Assembly (NCBI RefSeq): GCF_000520975.1
Contig: NZ_JACB01000054.1
Coordinates: forward strand, 1-64,000
Length of the DNA stretch: 64,000 nucleotides
Source of the DNA: Aquimarina megaterium XH134
Lineage (GTDB): Bacteria; Bacteroidota; Bacteroidia; Flavobacteriales; Flavobacteriaceae
Direction of reading: 5' to 3'
The notes under the pieces: generated by a model
What the model was told of the DNA's origin: nothing
The model's database searches: none
What the model saw: the letters and a program-made list of their open reading frames with translations, nothing else
Part shown: piece by piece, positions 33,532-43,249 of the stretch
Position numbering within the stretch: the first letter of the stretch is position 1
Layout: each line of letters begins with the position of its first letter
Position numbers and translations under genes: made by a program

Positions 33532-36090
33532 TTAAGATTCGGTTGATTCTTCAGCTTTTTTAATGGTAATTGTCAATTCGCCAGAATCATCATCCATATC
33601 CATAAATATACTATCACCTTCTTCAAGCTGAGAATTGATGATCTCTTCTGCTAAAGCATCTTCTATATATTTTTGGATAGCTCTTTTTAAAGGTCTTGCA
33701 CCATACTGTCTATCGAAACCTTTTTCGGTAATATAATCCTTAGCTTTTTCACTTAAAGATAAGTCGTAACCAAGATCTTTGATTCGTCCGTATAGTTTAT
33801 CAAGTTCGATATCGATAATTTTATGAATATCCTCTCGTTCTAATGCATTAAATACAATAACATCATCTACTCGGTTTAAAAACTCAGGAGCAAATGCTTT
33901 TTTTAATGCATTTTCGATTACTCCTTTAGCATAATCTTCTGCTTGAGTCTTTTTGGCAGAAGTTCCAAAGCCAACTCCTTGCCCAAAATCTTTCAGTTTA
34001 CGAGCTCCAATGTTAGATGTCATGATGATTATAGCATTTCTAAAATCAATTTTACGTCCAAGACTATCAGTAAGATATCCATCATCTAATACTTGAAGCA
34101 TCATATTAAAGACATCAGGATGTGCTTTTTCTATTTCATCTAATAGAATAACTGCATATGGCTTTCTTCTTACTTTCTCTGTAAGTTGACCTCCTTCTTC
34201 ATAACCAACATACCCAGGAGGTGCTCCAATAAGTCTGGAAACTGCAAATTTCTCCATATACTCACTCATATCGATACGAATAAGTGTGTCTTCGCTATCA
34301 AAGAGTTCTCTGGCCAAAACTTTAGCTAATTGTGTTTTACCAACCCCGGTTTGCCCTAGAAATATAAATGACCCGATAGGTTTGTTGGGATCTTTAAGAC
34401 CTGCACGGTTACGTTGTATTGCTTTTACAACTTTGGTAACGGCTTCATCCTGACCTATAACTTTACCCATAATTAGGTCGGGTAATTCGGCTAATTTATT
34501 ACTTTCAGTTTGCGCTATACGATTAACAGGGATACCAGTCATCATAGAAACTACATCTGCTACGTTTTCTTCATCAACAGTTTCTTTATGTAGTTTGGAT
34601 TCTTTTTCCCATTGTTCTTGTGCAACACCAAGCTCTTTTTCAAGATTCTTTTCGTCATCTCTAAGCTTTGCAGCTTCTTCGTATTTTTGTTTTTTGACTA
34701 CACTATTCTTGAGTTCTCTTACTTCTTCAAGTTTTTTCTCAAGATCAAGTACTTTTTTAGGAACATCAATATTGGTAATATGTACTCTAGAACCCGCCTC
34801 ATCTAACGCATCAATAGCTTTATCTGGTAAAAAGCGATCTGTCATATACCTATTGGTTAATTTTACACAAGCTTCAATAGCTTCTGGTGTATAACTAACA
34901 TTGTGGTGTTCTTCATATTTCTCCTTAATGTTATTAAGGATTTCTATGGTTTCTTCAATATTTGTAGGTTCTACAATTACTTTTTGAAAACGTCTCTCTA
35001 AAGCACCATCTTTTTCTATGTATTGGCGATATTCATCTAAGGTTGTGGCTCCAATACATTGAATTTCACCTCTTGCTAAGGCTGGTTTAAACATATTTGA
35101 AGCATCTAAGCTTCCTGTAGCACCACCAGCACCAACAATAGTATGAATCTCATCTATAAAAAGAATGATATCATCGTTCTTTTCTAATTCGTTCATTACC
35201 GCTTTCATTCGCTCTTCGAATTGTCCACGATATTTGGTTCCTGCAACTAAGCTTGCCAGGTCGAGAGTAACGACCCTTTTGTCAAATAAGATTCTAGAAA
35301 CTTTACGTTTTACTATTCTTAAAGCAAGTCCTTCTGCGATGGCAGATTTACCAACTCCAGGTTCTCCTATGAGTAGTGGGTTATTCTTTTTACGTCTGCT
35401 TAATATTTGAGATACACGCTCTATCTCTTTGGATCGCCCCACTACGGGGTCGAGTTTTCCTTCTTCTGCCATTGCCGTTAAATCACGGCCAAAGTTATCT
35501 AAAACAGGAGTTTTAGATTTTTTCCCTGCTTTACTTCCTCCAGAAGGAGAGTTAAAAGGATTTTCTTTAGATGAATCTCCAGTTAAATCATCATCATCTT
35601 CAGAGAAAGATTCTGCTTTTGGATTATCTATATATTCTTCTTCGTTAGCAATCATAAACTTAAATTGGTCTTTAACATTATCATAATCTACTTTTAAACG
35701 ATTTAAAAGTTTTGTAGTTGGGTCATTTTCATTTCTTAGGATACATAGCAGAAGATGAGCAGTATTAATAGAAGAACTTTGAAATAACTTAGCTTCCAAA
35801 AAAGTAGTTTTTAATGCTCTTTCTGCTTGTCTAGTTAAATGTAAATTTTTTTTCTCGTTCGAAGCGACAGCTATATTTGGATTTGCAGGGCTTAGGATCT
35901 CAACCTTCCTTCTTAAATTTGTCAAATCAATATCTAACGCATCTAGAATATTAATAGCTTTACCACTTCCGTCACGTAGCAACCCTAACATAAGGTGTTC
36001 TGTGCCAATAAAGTCATGCCCTAATCTAAGAGCTTCTTCTTTACTGTACGCAATCACATCTTTTACTCTGGGCGAAAAATTATCATCCAT
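33532..36090 (-). CDS. clpC: ATP-dependent Clp protease ATP-binding subunit ClpC
   Basis: An 852-residue Hsp100 unfoldase that feeds substrates to ClpP. Order: Clp N-domain repeats (about 1-145), a Ser/Asp-rich linker, AAA domain 1 with Walker A GEPGVGKSA and Walker B ILFIDEIHT, the middle coiled-coil (UVR-like region EEAAKLRDDEKNLEKEL), and AAA domain 2 with GQTGVGKTQLAK and VILLDEIEKAHP. The short acidic linker after the N-domain is typical of Bacteroidota ClpC. It stands alone, with the 355-bp upstream spacer and a strong terminator downstream. Confidence 0.94.
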   Translation of the reverse strand: MDDNFSPRVKDVIAYSKEEALRLGHDFIGTEHLMLGLLRDGSGKAINILDALDIDLTNLRRKVEILSPANPNIAVASNEKKNLHLTRQAERALKTTFLEAKLFQSSSINTAHLLLCILRNENDPTTKLLNRLKVDYDNVKDQFKFMIANEEEYIDNPKAESFSEDDDDLTGDSSKENPFNSPSGGSKAGKKSKTPVLDNFGRDLTAMAEEGKLDPVVGRSKEIERVSQILSRRKKNNPLLIGEPGVGKSAIAEGLALRIVKRKVSRILFDKRVVTLDLASLVAGTKYRGQFEERMKAVMNELEKNDDIILFIDEIHTIVGAGGATGSLDASNMFKPALARGEIQCIGATTLDEYRQYIEKDGALERRFQKVIVEPTNIEETIEILNNIKEKYEEHHNVSYTPEAIEACVKLTNRYMTDRFLPDKAIDALDEAGSRVHITNIDVPKKVLDLEKKLEEVRELKNSVVKKQKYEEAAKLRDDEKNLEKELGVAQEQWEKESKLHKETVDEENVADVVSMMTGIPVNRIAQTESNKLAELPDLIMGKVIGQDEAVTKVVKAIQRNRAGLKDPNKPIGSFIFLGQTGVGKTQLAKVLARELFDSEDTLIRIDMSEYMEKFAVSRLIGAPPGYVGYEEGGQLTEKVRRKPYAVILLDEIEKAHPDVFNMMLQVLDDGYLTDSLGRKIDFRNAIIIMTSNIGARKLKDFGQGVGFGTSAKKTQAEDYAKGVIENALKKAFAPEFLNRVDDVIVFNALEREDIHKIIDIELDKLYGRIKDLGYDLSLSEKAKDYITEKGFDRQYGARPLKRAIQKYIEDALAEEIINSQLEEGDSIFMDMDDDSGELTITIKKAEESTES

Positions 36091-36445
36091 AAAATTATTC
36101 TCTTTCTTTATAACTAAAATAGTAATTTTTAGAATTAAATTGACAAAAACTATTCCTTTTAATTAGATATTTTGACATTGGGATATTTTGTCATGCAATT
36201 TCAAGCTCTAAAAATACACACACCAGCTCTGAGACAGTGTCTATTAGGGTTTTTTTGCTTGTATTGGTAAATAGACAAAAAATGCATTAATAATCAAAAC
36301 CTAAGATCACAGACTTATTAACTACATCTGTCTATACTATTGTTAATAAATTCCGTATATTACAGGGTAATTGGCTGTTAAAACCGTCTTAATTTACTTA
36401 AATTAGCGCGTTTAATTAATCAATTTTAGAATAAAATAATTTTTT
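36091..36445. other. Divergent spacer clpC / gyrA
   Basis: 355 bases holding the promoters of both genes. No exact TAnnTTTG box on either side; the nearest are a minus-strand TAGTTTTTG with one extra base (near 36144-36152) and a plus-strand TAAATTAG (36399-36406). No ORF or CIRCE-type heat-shock repeat was seen. Confidence 0.4.
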
Positions 36446-38989
36446 ATGGCTGATGGAGAAAAGCTTATACCTATCAATATAGAAGATGAGATGAAATCGG
36501 CATACATTGATTATTCAATGTCTGTTATTGTATCTCGTGCACTTCCTGATGTTAGGGATGGTCTTAAGCCCGTGCATAGACGTGTTTTATACGGTATGTA
36601 TGAACTGGGTGTTAAAGCAAGTAGTGCCCACAAGAAATCTGCAAGAATTGTAGGAGAAGTTCTTGGTAAATATCACCCACATGGTGATACATCTGTATAT
36701 GATACGATGGTTCGTATGGCACAAGAGTGGAGTTTGAGATATATGTTAGTTGATGGCCAAGGTAACTTTGGTTCTGTAGATGGTGATAGCCCTGCGGCTA
36801 TGCGTTATACAGAAGCAAGAATGCGAAAGATATCCGAGGATATGCTGGCAGATATCGAAAAAGATACTGTAGACCATACATTTAATTTTGATGACACTTT
36901 ACAAGAACCAACAGTTCTGCCAACAAGAGTTCCGGGATTATTAATAAATGGAGCTTCAGGGATTGCAGTAGGTATGGCAACAAATATGCCTCCTCATAAT
37001 TTAAGTGAAGTTGTTGATGGTACTATTGCATATATCGATAATAATGATATCGAAATTGATGAGTTAATACAATACATTAAAGCTCCGGATTTTCCTACAG
37101 GAGGAACAATTTATGGTTATGATGGTGTTAGAGAAGCTTTTAAAACAGGTAGAGGAAGAGTCGTTATACGAGCTAAAGCCAGTTTTGAAGAGGTAAACGG
37201 TAGAGAATGTATTATTGTTAGTGAAATTCCTTATCAGGTGAATAAAGCAGACATGATTAAAAAAACTGCTGACCTTGTTAATGATAAGAAAATTGATGGG
37301 ATTGCAACAATACGTGATGAGTCTGATAGAAAAGGTATGCGTGTCGTATATGTTCTAAAACGTGATGCAATACCTAATATAGTACTAAACCTTTTATATA
37401 AATATACAGCTTTACAATCTTCTTTTAGTGTAAATAATATTGCACTGGTTAATGGAAGACCACAGTTATTGAATGTAAAAGAGATGATTCATTATTTTGT
37501 AGAACATAGACATGAAGTTGTTGTTCGTCGTACAAAGTATGAATTGAAAAAAGCTGAAGAAAGAGCCCATATTCTTGAAGGTTTAATCATAGCTTCTGAT
37601 AATATTGATGAAGTGATTGCTTTAATTCGTTCTTCTGCAAATGCAGATGAGGCGCGCGAAAAATTAATAAAGCGTTTCAAACTTTCTGAAATACAGGCCA
37701 AGGCAATTGTAGAAATGCGTTTAAGACAGTTAACAGGTCTTGAACAAGATAAATTACGTGCCGAGTATGAAGAATTGATGAAAACGATCGAAGACCTTAA
37801 GGATATTTTGGAGAAGAAGGAGCGTAGGATGCAAATCATTAAGGACGAACTGATAGAAGTAAAAGAAAAATACGGTGATGAACGCCGCTCTCAAATAGAG
37901 TACGCAGGAGGAGATCTGAGTATAGAAGATATGATCCCGGATGAAAAAGTAGTCATTACGATTTCACATGCAGGATATATAAAACGAACTTCTCTTAATG
38001 AATATAAGAAACAAAATAGAGGAGGAGTAGGGCAAAAAGGAAGTACAACACGTAATGAGGATTTTCTTGAACATTTATTTGTGGGAACCAATCATCAGTA
38101 TATGCTGTTCTTTACTCAGAAAGGAAAATGTTTTTGGATGAGAGTATATGAAATTCCTGAAGGAAGTAAAACTTCTAAAGGAAGAGCTATTCAAAATCTA
38201 ATTAATATACATAGTGATGATAAAGTGAAAGCTTTTATCTGTACTCAGGATCTTAAAGATGAAGAGTACATTAATTCACACTATGTCATTATGGCAACGA
38301 AAAAAGGTCAGGTCAAAAAGACATCTTTAGAGCAATATTCCAGACCGAGAACAAATGGTATTAATGCTATTACTATAAAGGATAATGATGAGCTTCTCGA
38401 AGCGAAATTAACCGATGGTAAAAGCCAGGTAATGTTAGCAGTAAAATCGGGTAAAGCAATTCGATTTGAAGAAGAAAAAACCAGACCAATGGGACGTGGA
38501 GCTTCGGGAGTAAGAGGAATCAGACTTGCCGATGATAAAGATGAAGTAATTGGTATGGTAGCTGTTAATGAAATGGAAAGTAATATCTTAGTAGTTTCAG
38601 AAAATGGTTATGGAAAACGTTCTAAATTAGAAGATTATAGAATAACAAATAGAGGAGGAAAAGGTGTTAAAACCATTTCTGTTACTGATAAAACAGGATC
38701 TCTAGTGGCAATTAAGAATGTTACCGATTTAGATGATCTTATGATTATAAATAAATCAGGAATTGCTATTCGACTTGCCGTAGAAGATTTACGTGTGATG
38801 GGACGCGCAACACAAGGTGTACGTCTTATTAATTTAAAAGGTAAAGATTCTATTGCTGCAGTAGCAAAAGTTATGCACGACGAAGATGATATAGATCAGG
38901 ACGAAGATATAGAAGATGTTGATTCTTCTACAACTGATGCTGATAACGCTTCAGATGGCACGAATATTGATAATGAAACAAAACAATAA
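36446..38989 (+). CDS. gyrA: DNA gyrase subunit A
   Basis: The 847-residue DNA-cutting subunit of gyrase. The breakage-reunion domain includes RALPDVRDGLKPVHRRVL and the catalytic Tyr121 in AAMRYTEAR. The six-bladed C-terminal wrapping domain has the GyrA-box QNRGGVGQKG. The quinolone region reads HPHGDTSVYD: Thr82 aligns with E. coli Ser83 and Asp86 with Asp87, the state usual in flavobacteria. The last 35 residues are a very acidic tail. The TPR gene follows 29 bp later and is probably cotranscribed. Confidence 0.97.
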   Translation: MADGEKLIPINIEDEMKSAYIDYSMSVIVSRALPDVRDGLKPVHRRVLYGMYELGVKASSAHKKSARIVGEVLGKYHPHGDTSVYDTMVRMAQEWSLRYMLVDGQGNFGSVDGDSPAAMRYTEARMRKISEDMLADIEKDTVDHTFNFDDTLQEPTVLPTRVPGLLINGASGIAVGMATNMPPHNLSEVVDGTIAYIDNNDIEIDELIQYIKAPDFPTGGTIYGYDGVREAFKTGRGRVVIRAKASFEEVNGRECIIVSEIPYQVNKADMIKKTADLVNDKKIDGIATIRDESDRKGMRVVYVLKRDAIPNIVLNLLYKYTALQSSFSVNNIALVNGRPQLLNVKEMIHYFVEHRHEVVVRRTKYELKKAEERAHILEGLIIASDNIDEVIALIRSSANADEAREKLIKRFKLSEIQAKAIVEMRLRQLTGLEQDKLRAEYEELMKTIEDLKDILEKKERRMQIIKDELIEVKEKYGDERRSQIEYAGGDLSIEDMIPDEKVVITISHAGYIKRTSLNEYKKQNRGGVGQKGSTTRNEDFLEHLFVGTNHQYMLFFTQKGKCFWMRVYEIPEGSKTSKGRAIQNLINIHSDDKVKAFICTQDLKDEEYINSHYVIMATKKGQVKKTSLEQYSRPRTNGINAITIKDNDELLEAKLTDGKSQVMLAVKSGKAIRFEEEKTRPMGRGASGVRGIRLADDKDEVIGMVAVNEMESNILVVSENGYGKRSKLEDYRITNRGGKGVKTISVTDKTGSLVAIKNVTDLDDLMIINKSGIAIRLAVEDLRVMGRATQGVRLINLKGKDSIAAVAKVMHDEDDIDQDEDIEDVDSSTTDADNASDGTNIDNETKQ

Positions 38990-39018
38990 TTAAATCCCAT
39001 TTTAAAAAAACTCAAGTA

Positions 39019-40308
39019 ATGAAAACTAAATTTATCGTAGTACTATTCTTAGCTATTGGTGCTTTTGGATTTGCTCAAAAGAAAACCACAATGAAACCGG
39101 CATTAAAGGCAGCAGCAAAAGCCTTAAAATCTGGTAATATGGATATAGCGACAGAAGCATTACAAGCTGCAGAAGGACTGTTGGATGCTGCAGATGATAA
39201 AATGAAAGCACAGTATTATTTTTTTAAAGGACAAGTTGTAGCTTCTTCTGCAAGTGAATCTTTAGAGAAAATTGAAAGTGCAGCGAATGCTTATAATAAA
39301 ACAATCGAAATTGAAAAAGCCACAGGAGGATCTAAATATACTGTTGATGCTACTCAGAAATTACAATTGTTACGCCAATCTTTAATTGAAAACGCAATTA
39401 AAGATCAGAATGCAAAAAACTATAAAGGAGCATCAGAAAAACTTTATTTAGGATATACTACCAATAAAGCTGATACAACATATTTATATTATGCAGCTAG
39501 TAATGCTGTTAATGATAAAGATTATGATACTGCTTTAAAATACTATAAGGAATTAAAAAGTCTTGGTTTTAGTGGGGTAAAGAAGGAATTTGTTGCAACT
39601 CATAAAGAAACAGGTAAGGTTGATGTTTTTGAATCTAAACAAATAAGAGACCTTTCTGTAAAAACTGGAGAATACATTAAGCCAGAAACTAAAACTTCTG
39701 AATCCAGAAAAGGAGAGATCGCAAAAAATATTGCTTTGATCTATATGAGTCAAGGAAAAGATGAAGAAGCAATAGCAGCTATTGAAGATGCTAAAAAAGA
39801 GAACCCAGAAGATTCTGCATTAAAGCAAGCAGAAGCTGATGTATACTATAAATTAGGAAATATTGCTAAGTATAAAGAAATTATGGAACAGATCGTAGCT
39901 AACGATCCTGAAAATCCAGATTTACTATATAATTTAGGAGTTAGTGCATCTCGTCTCGGTGATAATGATCAAGCATTAGGTTACTATAAGAAAGCTTTAG
40001 AGCTAAAACCAGATTATACTGCTGCCCAAATCAATATTGCTTCTATAATTTTAAGTGGAGAAACTAAGATTGTAGATGAAATGAATAGTTTAGGAACATC
40101 CTCAAGTGATAATAGAAAGTATGATGAGCTTACAAAAAAGAGATCAGAATTATATAAAACAGCTGTTCCTTATCTTGAAGGAGCTCTAAAAAGTAATCCT
40201 GATAATGTAGAAGCTATTCGTACATTGATGAATATATTTTATCAGTTAGATGATCCTAAGGCTGGCGAAATGAAAGACAGACTTAAAGCCTTAGAAGGAG
40301 GCAACTAG
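39019..40308 (+). CDS. Secreted tetratricopeptide repeat protein
   Basis: A 429-residue exported protein: signal peptide (ending AFGFAQ), then helical repeats throughout. Clear TPR units include IAKNIALIYMSQGKDEEAIAA, DLLYNLGVSASRLGDNDQAL and YYKKALELKPDYTAAQINIA (each cited in part). It has the same position after gyrA in many flavobacteria, so linkage is conserved, but the partner it binds is unknown. It ends at a very long palindrome that acts as terminator. Confidence 0.85.
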   Translation: MKTKFIVVLFLAIGAFGFAQKKTTMKPALKAAAKALKSGNMDIATEALQAAEGLLDAADDKMKAQYYFFKGQVVASSASESLEKIESAANAYNKTIEIEKATGGSKYTVDATQKLQLLRQSLIENAIKDQNAKNYKGASEKLYLGYTTNKADTTYLYYAASNAVNDKDYDTALKYYKELKSLGFSGVKKEFVATHKETGKVDVFESKQIRDLSVKTGEYIKPETKTSESRKGEIAKNIALIYMSQGKDEEAIAAIEDAKKENPEDSALKQAEADVYYKLGNIAKYKEIMEQIVANDPENPDLLYNLGVSASRLGDNDQALGYYKKALELKPDYTAAQINIASIILSGETKIVDEMNSLGTSSSDNRKYDELTKKRSELYKTAVPYLEGALKSNPDNVEAIRTLMNIFYQLDDPKAGEMKDRLKALEGGN

Positions 40309-40327
40309 TAATAAAAGCTTTCAAATT

Positions 40328-40379
40328 ATATATCATAAAAAAAACCGGAATGTACATTCCGGTTTTTTTTATGATATAT
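40328..40379. terminator. 52-bp perfect palindrome, bidirectional terminator
   Basis: Centre at 40353/40354. The core ACCGGAATGTACATTCCGGT is flanked by A8 and T8, then by ATATATCAT and ATGATATAT. Every one of the 26 base pairs matches. It lies between the converging TPR gene and pheT. Confidence 0.9.
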
Positions 40380-40424
40380 TTTAAATGGTATTTTAGGTTA
40401 GTATCTTAAATTTGACACTGTTAC

Positions 40425-42851
40425 TTATCTAAGTTCGGCGCCTAATTTATTTTCAAAATTGTACTGTAATTTGTTCATGATCTTATCGATTTGTTTATCG
40501 GTAAGTGTCTTATTATCGTCCTGTAGAATGAAACTTACGGCATACGATTTTTTTCCTTTAGGAAGGTTTTTACCTTGGTACACGTCAAATAAGTTTACAT
40601 CTTTTAGAATTTGTTTCTCGGTTTGCTTGGCGATAGTATGAATTTCTTCAAACTTTATAGAATCGTCTAGTAACAAAGCAAAATCACGACGCACTTCAGG
40701 AAATTTTGGAATATCTTTATACTTTAGTTTATTATGTTTTGCATATTCTAAAATAACATCCCAGTTAAAATCTGCATACAATACTTCCTGGGAAATAGAG
40801 AAATGTTTAAGTACCGGTTTTTTTAGTATTCCAAAATCTACTAATTGTGCTTTACCAATACTTAAAGAAAGCCCTTCAGTAAAAACATCATTCTTTATAG
40901 GAGATGTTTTTAATCTTGTAAGTCCTAAACGTTCTAAAATAGAGAATACTATTCCTTTTAAGTAAAAGAAATCACTTGTTTGCGGACTTGCAGTCCAGGT
41001 TTCTTTAGACCTACTTCCAGAAATAATAATACTTAGATGTTTATTCTCTATTCTTTTATCTTCATAGTTATGATATGTTTTTCCAAACTCAAACAATTTA
41101 AGATCTGATCGTTTTCTATTACTATTATATGATACAGCTTCTAATCCCGAAAATAACATGGATTGCCTCATTACTGCCAAATCATTACTTAGTGGATTTA
41201 GCATTTCTACGTTATTCTCATTTTTGAGCTGTTCACTCAAGACAATATAATCAGGAGAGGTAAGTGAGTTGGCTAACATCTCATGAAATCCCAGACCAAC
41301 AAGTTGATTTGATATGGTGTTTTGCACATTATGATCAGAGAACCTATCAATATTTGATATCGAAGCATTTAATTTTTGAGTAAAACCAATAGTATTATAC
41401 CCATATACTCTAAGAATTTCTTCTATTACATCAACTTCTCTTTGTACATCATTTCTGTACGCCGGAATGGTAAGACCTATTCCTGTCTCGGTTACGCTAT
41501 TAATTTTAATATCTAATGAAGTGAGAATCCTTTTAATAGTATCTTGAGGTATTTCTTCACCAATTAACTTTGTAGTATTTTCAAAAGATAAAATCACCTG
41601 GAAATCTTCAATCTTTTTAGGATATAAATCCATGATTTCACTAGAAACATTACCTCCTGCAAGCTCTTGTATTAATAGAGCAGCTCTTTTCAATGCGTAT
41701 TCGGTGATATTTGGATCAATACCCCTTTCAAATCTAAAAGAAGCATCTGTGTTTAAACCATGCCGTTTTGCGGTTTTACGAATACTAATAGGATTAAAGT
41801 AAGCACTTTCTAAGAAAATTGATGTTGTTCTTTCTGTAACACCAGAGTTTATTCCTCCAAATACACCAGCAATACAAAGAGGTTTTACAGCATCACAGAT
41901 CATAAGGTCTTCTTGATGTAATTCTCTTTCTACTTCATCTAGAGTTGTAAATTTGGTACCGGCATCAACAGTTTTTACTTCAATTTTATTCCCTTCAATA
42001 TAGTGTGCGTCAAATGCGTGTAAAGGTTGTCCTAACTCATGTAAAACATAGTTGGTAACATCTACAACATTATTTTTCGGAGTAATTCCTATCGCTTTTA
42101 GTCTATGTTGTAACCAGGCAGGAGATTCTCCTACTTTAATATCAGAAATCGTTACACCGCAATATCTGGGTGCCATCTCATTATTTTTGACTTCGATATC
42201 AATTTTATTTAGCCTGTTTTCTACTCTGAAATTACTTACCGAAGGAGTAATAAGTTCTAAATTAAGGTCTTTTTGTAGCAATCCTGCTTTGAGATCACGT
42301 GCAGTACCCCAATGACTCATTGCGTCTGCACGATTAGGAGTCAATCCAATTTCAAACACAGAATCATTTTCAATATCAAATATATCTGCAGCTTTAGTTC
42401 CTACGGTGATATCAGTACTTAAGACCATAATCCCGTCATGACTTTTTCCTAGCCCTAATTCATCTTCAGCACAGATCATACCATGGCTTTCTTCACCTCT
42501 TATTTTTCCTTTTTTTATAACCCATTCTTCACCTTTATCATTATAAAGTTTTGTGCCAATAGTAGCAACAGGGACTTTTTGCCCCGCAGCAACATTAGGA
42601 GCACCACAAACAATCTGAACCGGTTCGCCATTACCTAAGTCTACTCTGGTAATTTTAAGCTTATCTGCATTTGGATGTTTTTCGCAATTAAGAACTTGCC
42701 CTATAACAACACCTTCTAATCCTCCTTTTACACTTTGATAGGACTCTATTCCTTCTACCTCTAACCCTAGATCGGTAAGGAGTTCTCCTGTTTTCTCTGC
42801 ATCCCAATCGATATTAATAAATTGCTTCAGCCAGTTATATGAAATCTTCAT
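40425..42851 (-). CDS. pheT: Phenylalanine--tRNA ligase beta subunit
   Basis: The 808-residue beta subunit of phenylalanyl-tRNA synthetase, which works with PheS (not in this window). Order: N-terminal KISYNWLKQFI, EMAP-like tRNA-binding domain (about 40-150, with CEKHPNADKLKITRVD), the B3/B4 editing domain (DVTNYVLHELGQPLHAFD), B5, the catalytic-like core, and the FDX-ACB anticodon-binding domain at the end (KFPEVRRDFALLLD). ATG 42851 (MKISYNW) is the family's standard start; the upstream extension to 42932 is not real. Confidence 0.95.
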   Translation of the reverse strand: MKISYNWLKQFINIDWDAEKTGELLTDLGLEVEGIESYQSVKGGLEGVVIGQVLNCEKHPNADKLKITRVDLGNGEPVQIVCGAPNVAAGQKVPVATIGTKLYNDKGEEWVIKKGKIRGEESHGMICAEDELGLGKSHDGIMVLSTDITVGTKAADIFDIENDSVFEIGLTPNRADAMSHWGTARDLKAGLLQKDLNLELITPSVSNFRVENRLNKIDIEVKNNEMAPRYCGVTISDIKVGESPAWLQHRLKAIGITPKNNVVDVTNYVLHELGQPLHAFDAHYIEGNKIEVKTVDAGTKFTTLDEVERELHQEDLMICDAVKPLCIAGVFGGINSGVTERTTSIFLESAYFNPISIRKTAKRHGLNTDASFRFERGIDPNITEYALKRAALLIQELAGGNVSSEIMDLYPKKIEDFQVILSFENTTKLIGEEIPQDTIKRILTSLDIKINSVTETGIGLTIPAYRNDVQREVDVIEEILRVYGYNTIGFTQKLNASISNIDRFSDHNVQNTISNQLVGLGFHEMLANSLTSPDYIVLSEQLKNENNVEMLNPLSNDLAVMRQSMLFSGLEAVSYNSNRKRSDLKLFEFGKTYHNYEDKRIENKHLSIIISGSRSKETWTASPQTSDFFYLKGIVFSILERLGLTRLKTSPIKNDVFTEGLSLSIGKAQLVDFGILKKPVLKHFSISQEVLYADFNWDVILEYAKHNKLKYKDIPKFPEVRRDFALLLDDSIKFEEIHTIAKQTEKQILKDVNLFDVYQGKNLPKGKKSYAVSFILQDDNKTLTDKQIDKIMNKLQYNFENKLGAELR

Positions 42852-42980
42852 TTGTGATCTTTCTAAATTCAGTTGGTAAAGATAATATATTGGGCAGAGG
42901 ATACAAATAGTTGTAAATATATCTATAAACAAAATTGTGGTATATTTATAATAGTTTTATTCTAACCAAATTTTAATATT

Positions 42981-43184
42981 ATGAAAACAGGAATTAAGTT
43001 ATTTGCTATCATGTTTCTTTTCGGAATTATTTCTTGTACAGATAAGAAAAAAGAAGAGGAAGAAACCAAAGCTGTTGTAGAAAAAATAGAAGCAATTGAG
43101 TCTGAATTAGATCAGGTTTCTGAAGAAGTTGAGACCAAAGTAGAAGAATTAGAAGAATCTTTAGAAGATTTGGATGATATTTAA
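42981..43184 (+). CDS. Small acidic lipoprotein
   Basis: A 67-residue lipoprotein with the lipobox FGIISC. The mature part is an acidic coiled coil (IEAIESELDQVSEEVETKVE in heptads), like a miniature Lpp-type rod but strongly negative. No known family. It is followed by another Lys/Glu-rich secreted protein 65 bp on. Confidence 0.6.
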   Translation: MKTGIKLFAIMFLFGIISCTDKKKEEEETKAVVEKIEAIESELDQVSEEVETKVEELEESLEDLDDI

Positions 43185-43249
43185 AAGATCTTCTAGTAAT
43201 AAACCTTCATACCCTTAATCATTTTAACACTAACTAAAAAAAAACTAAC

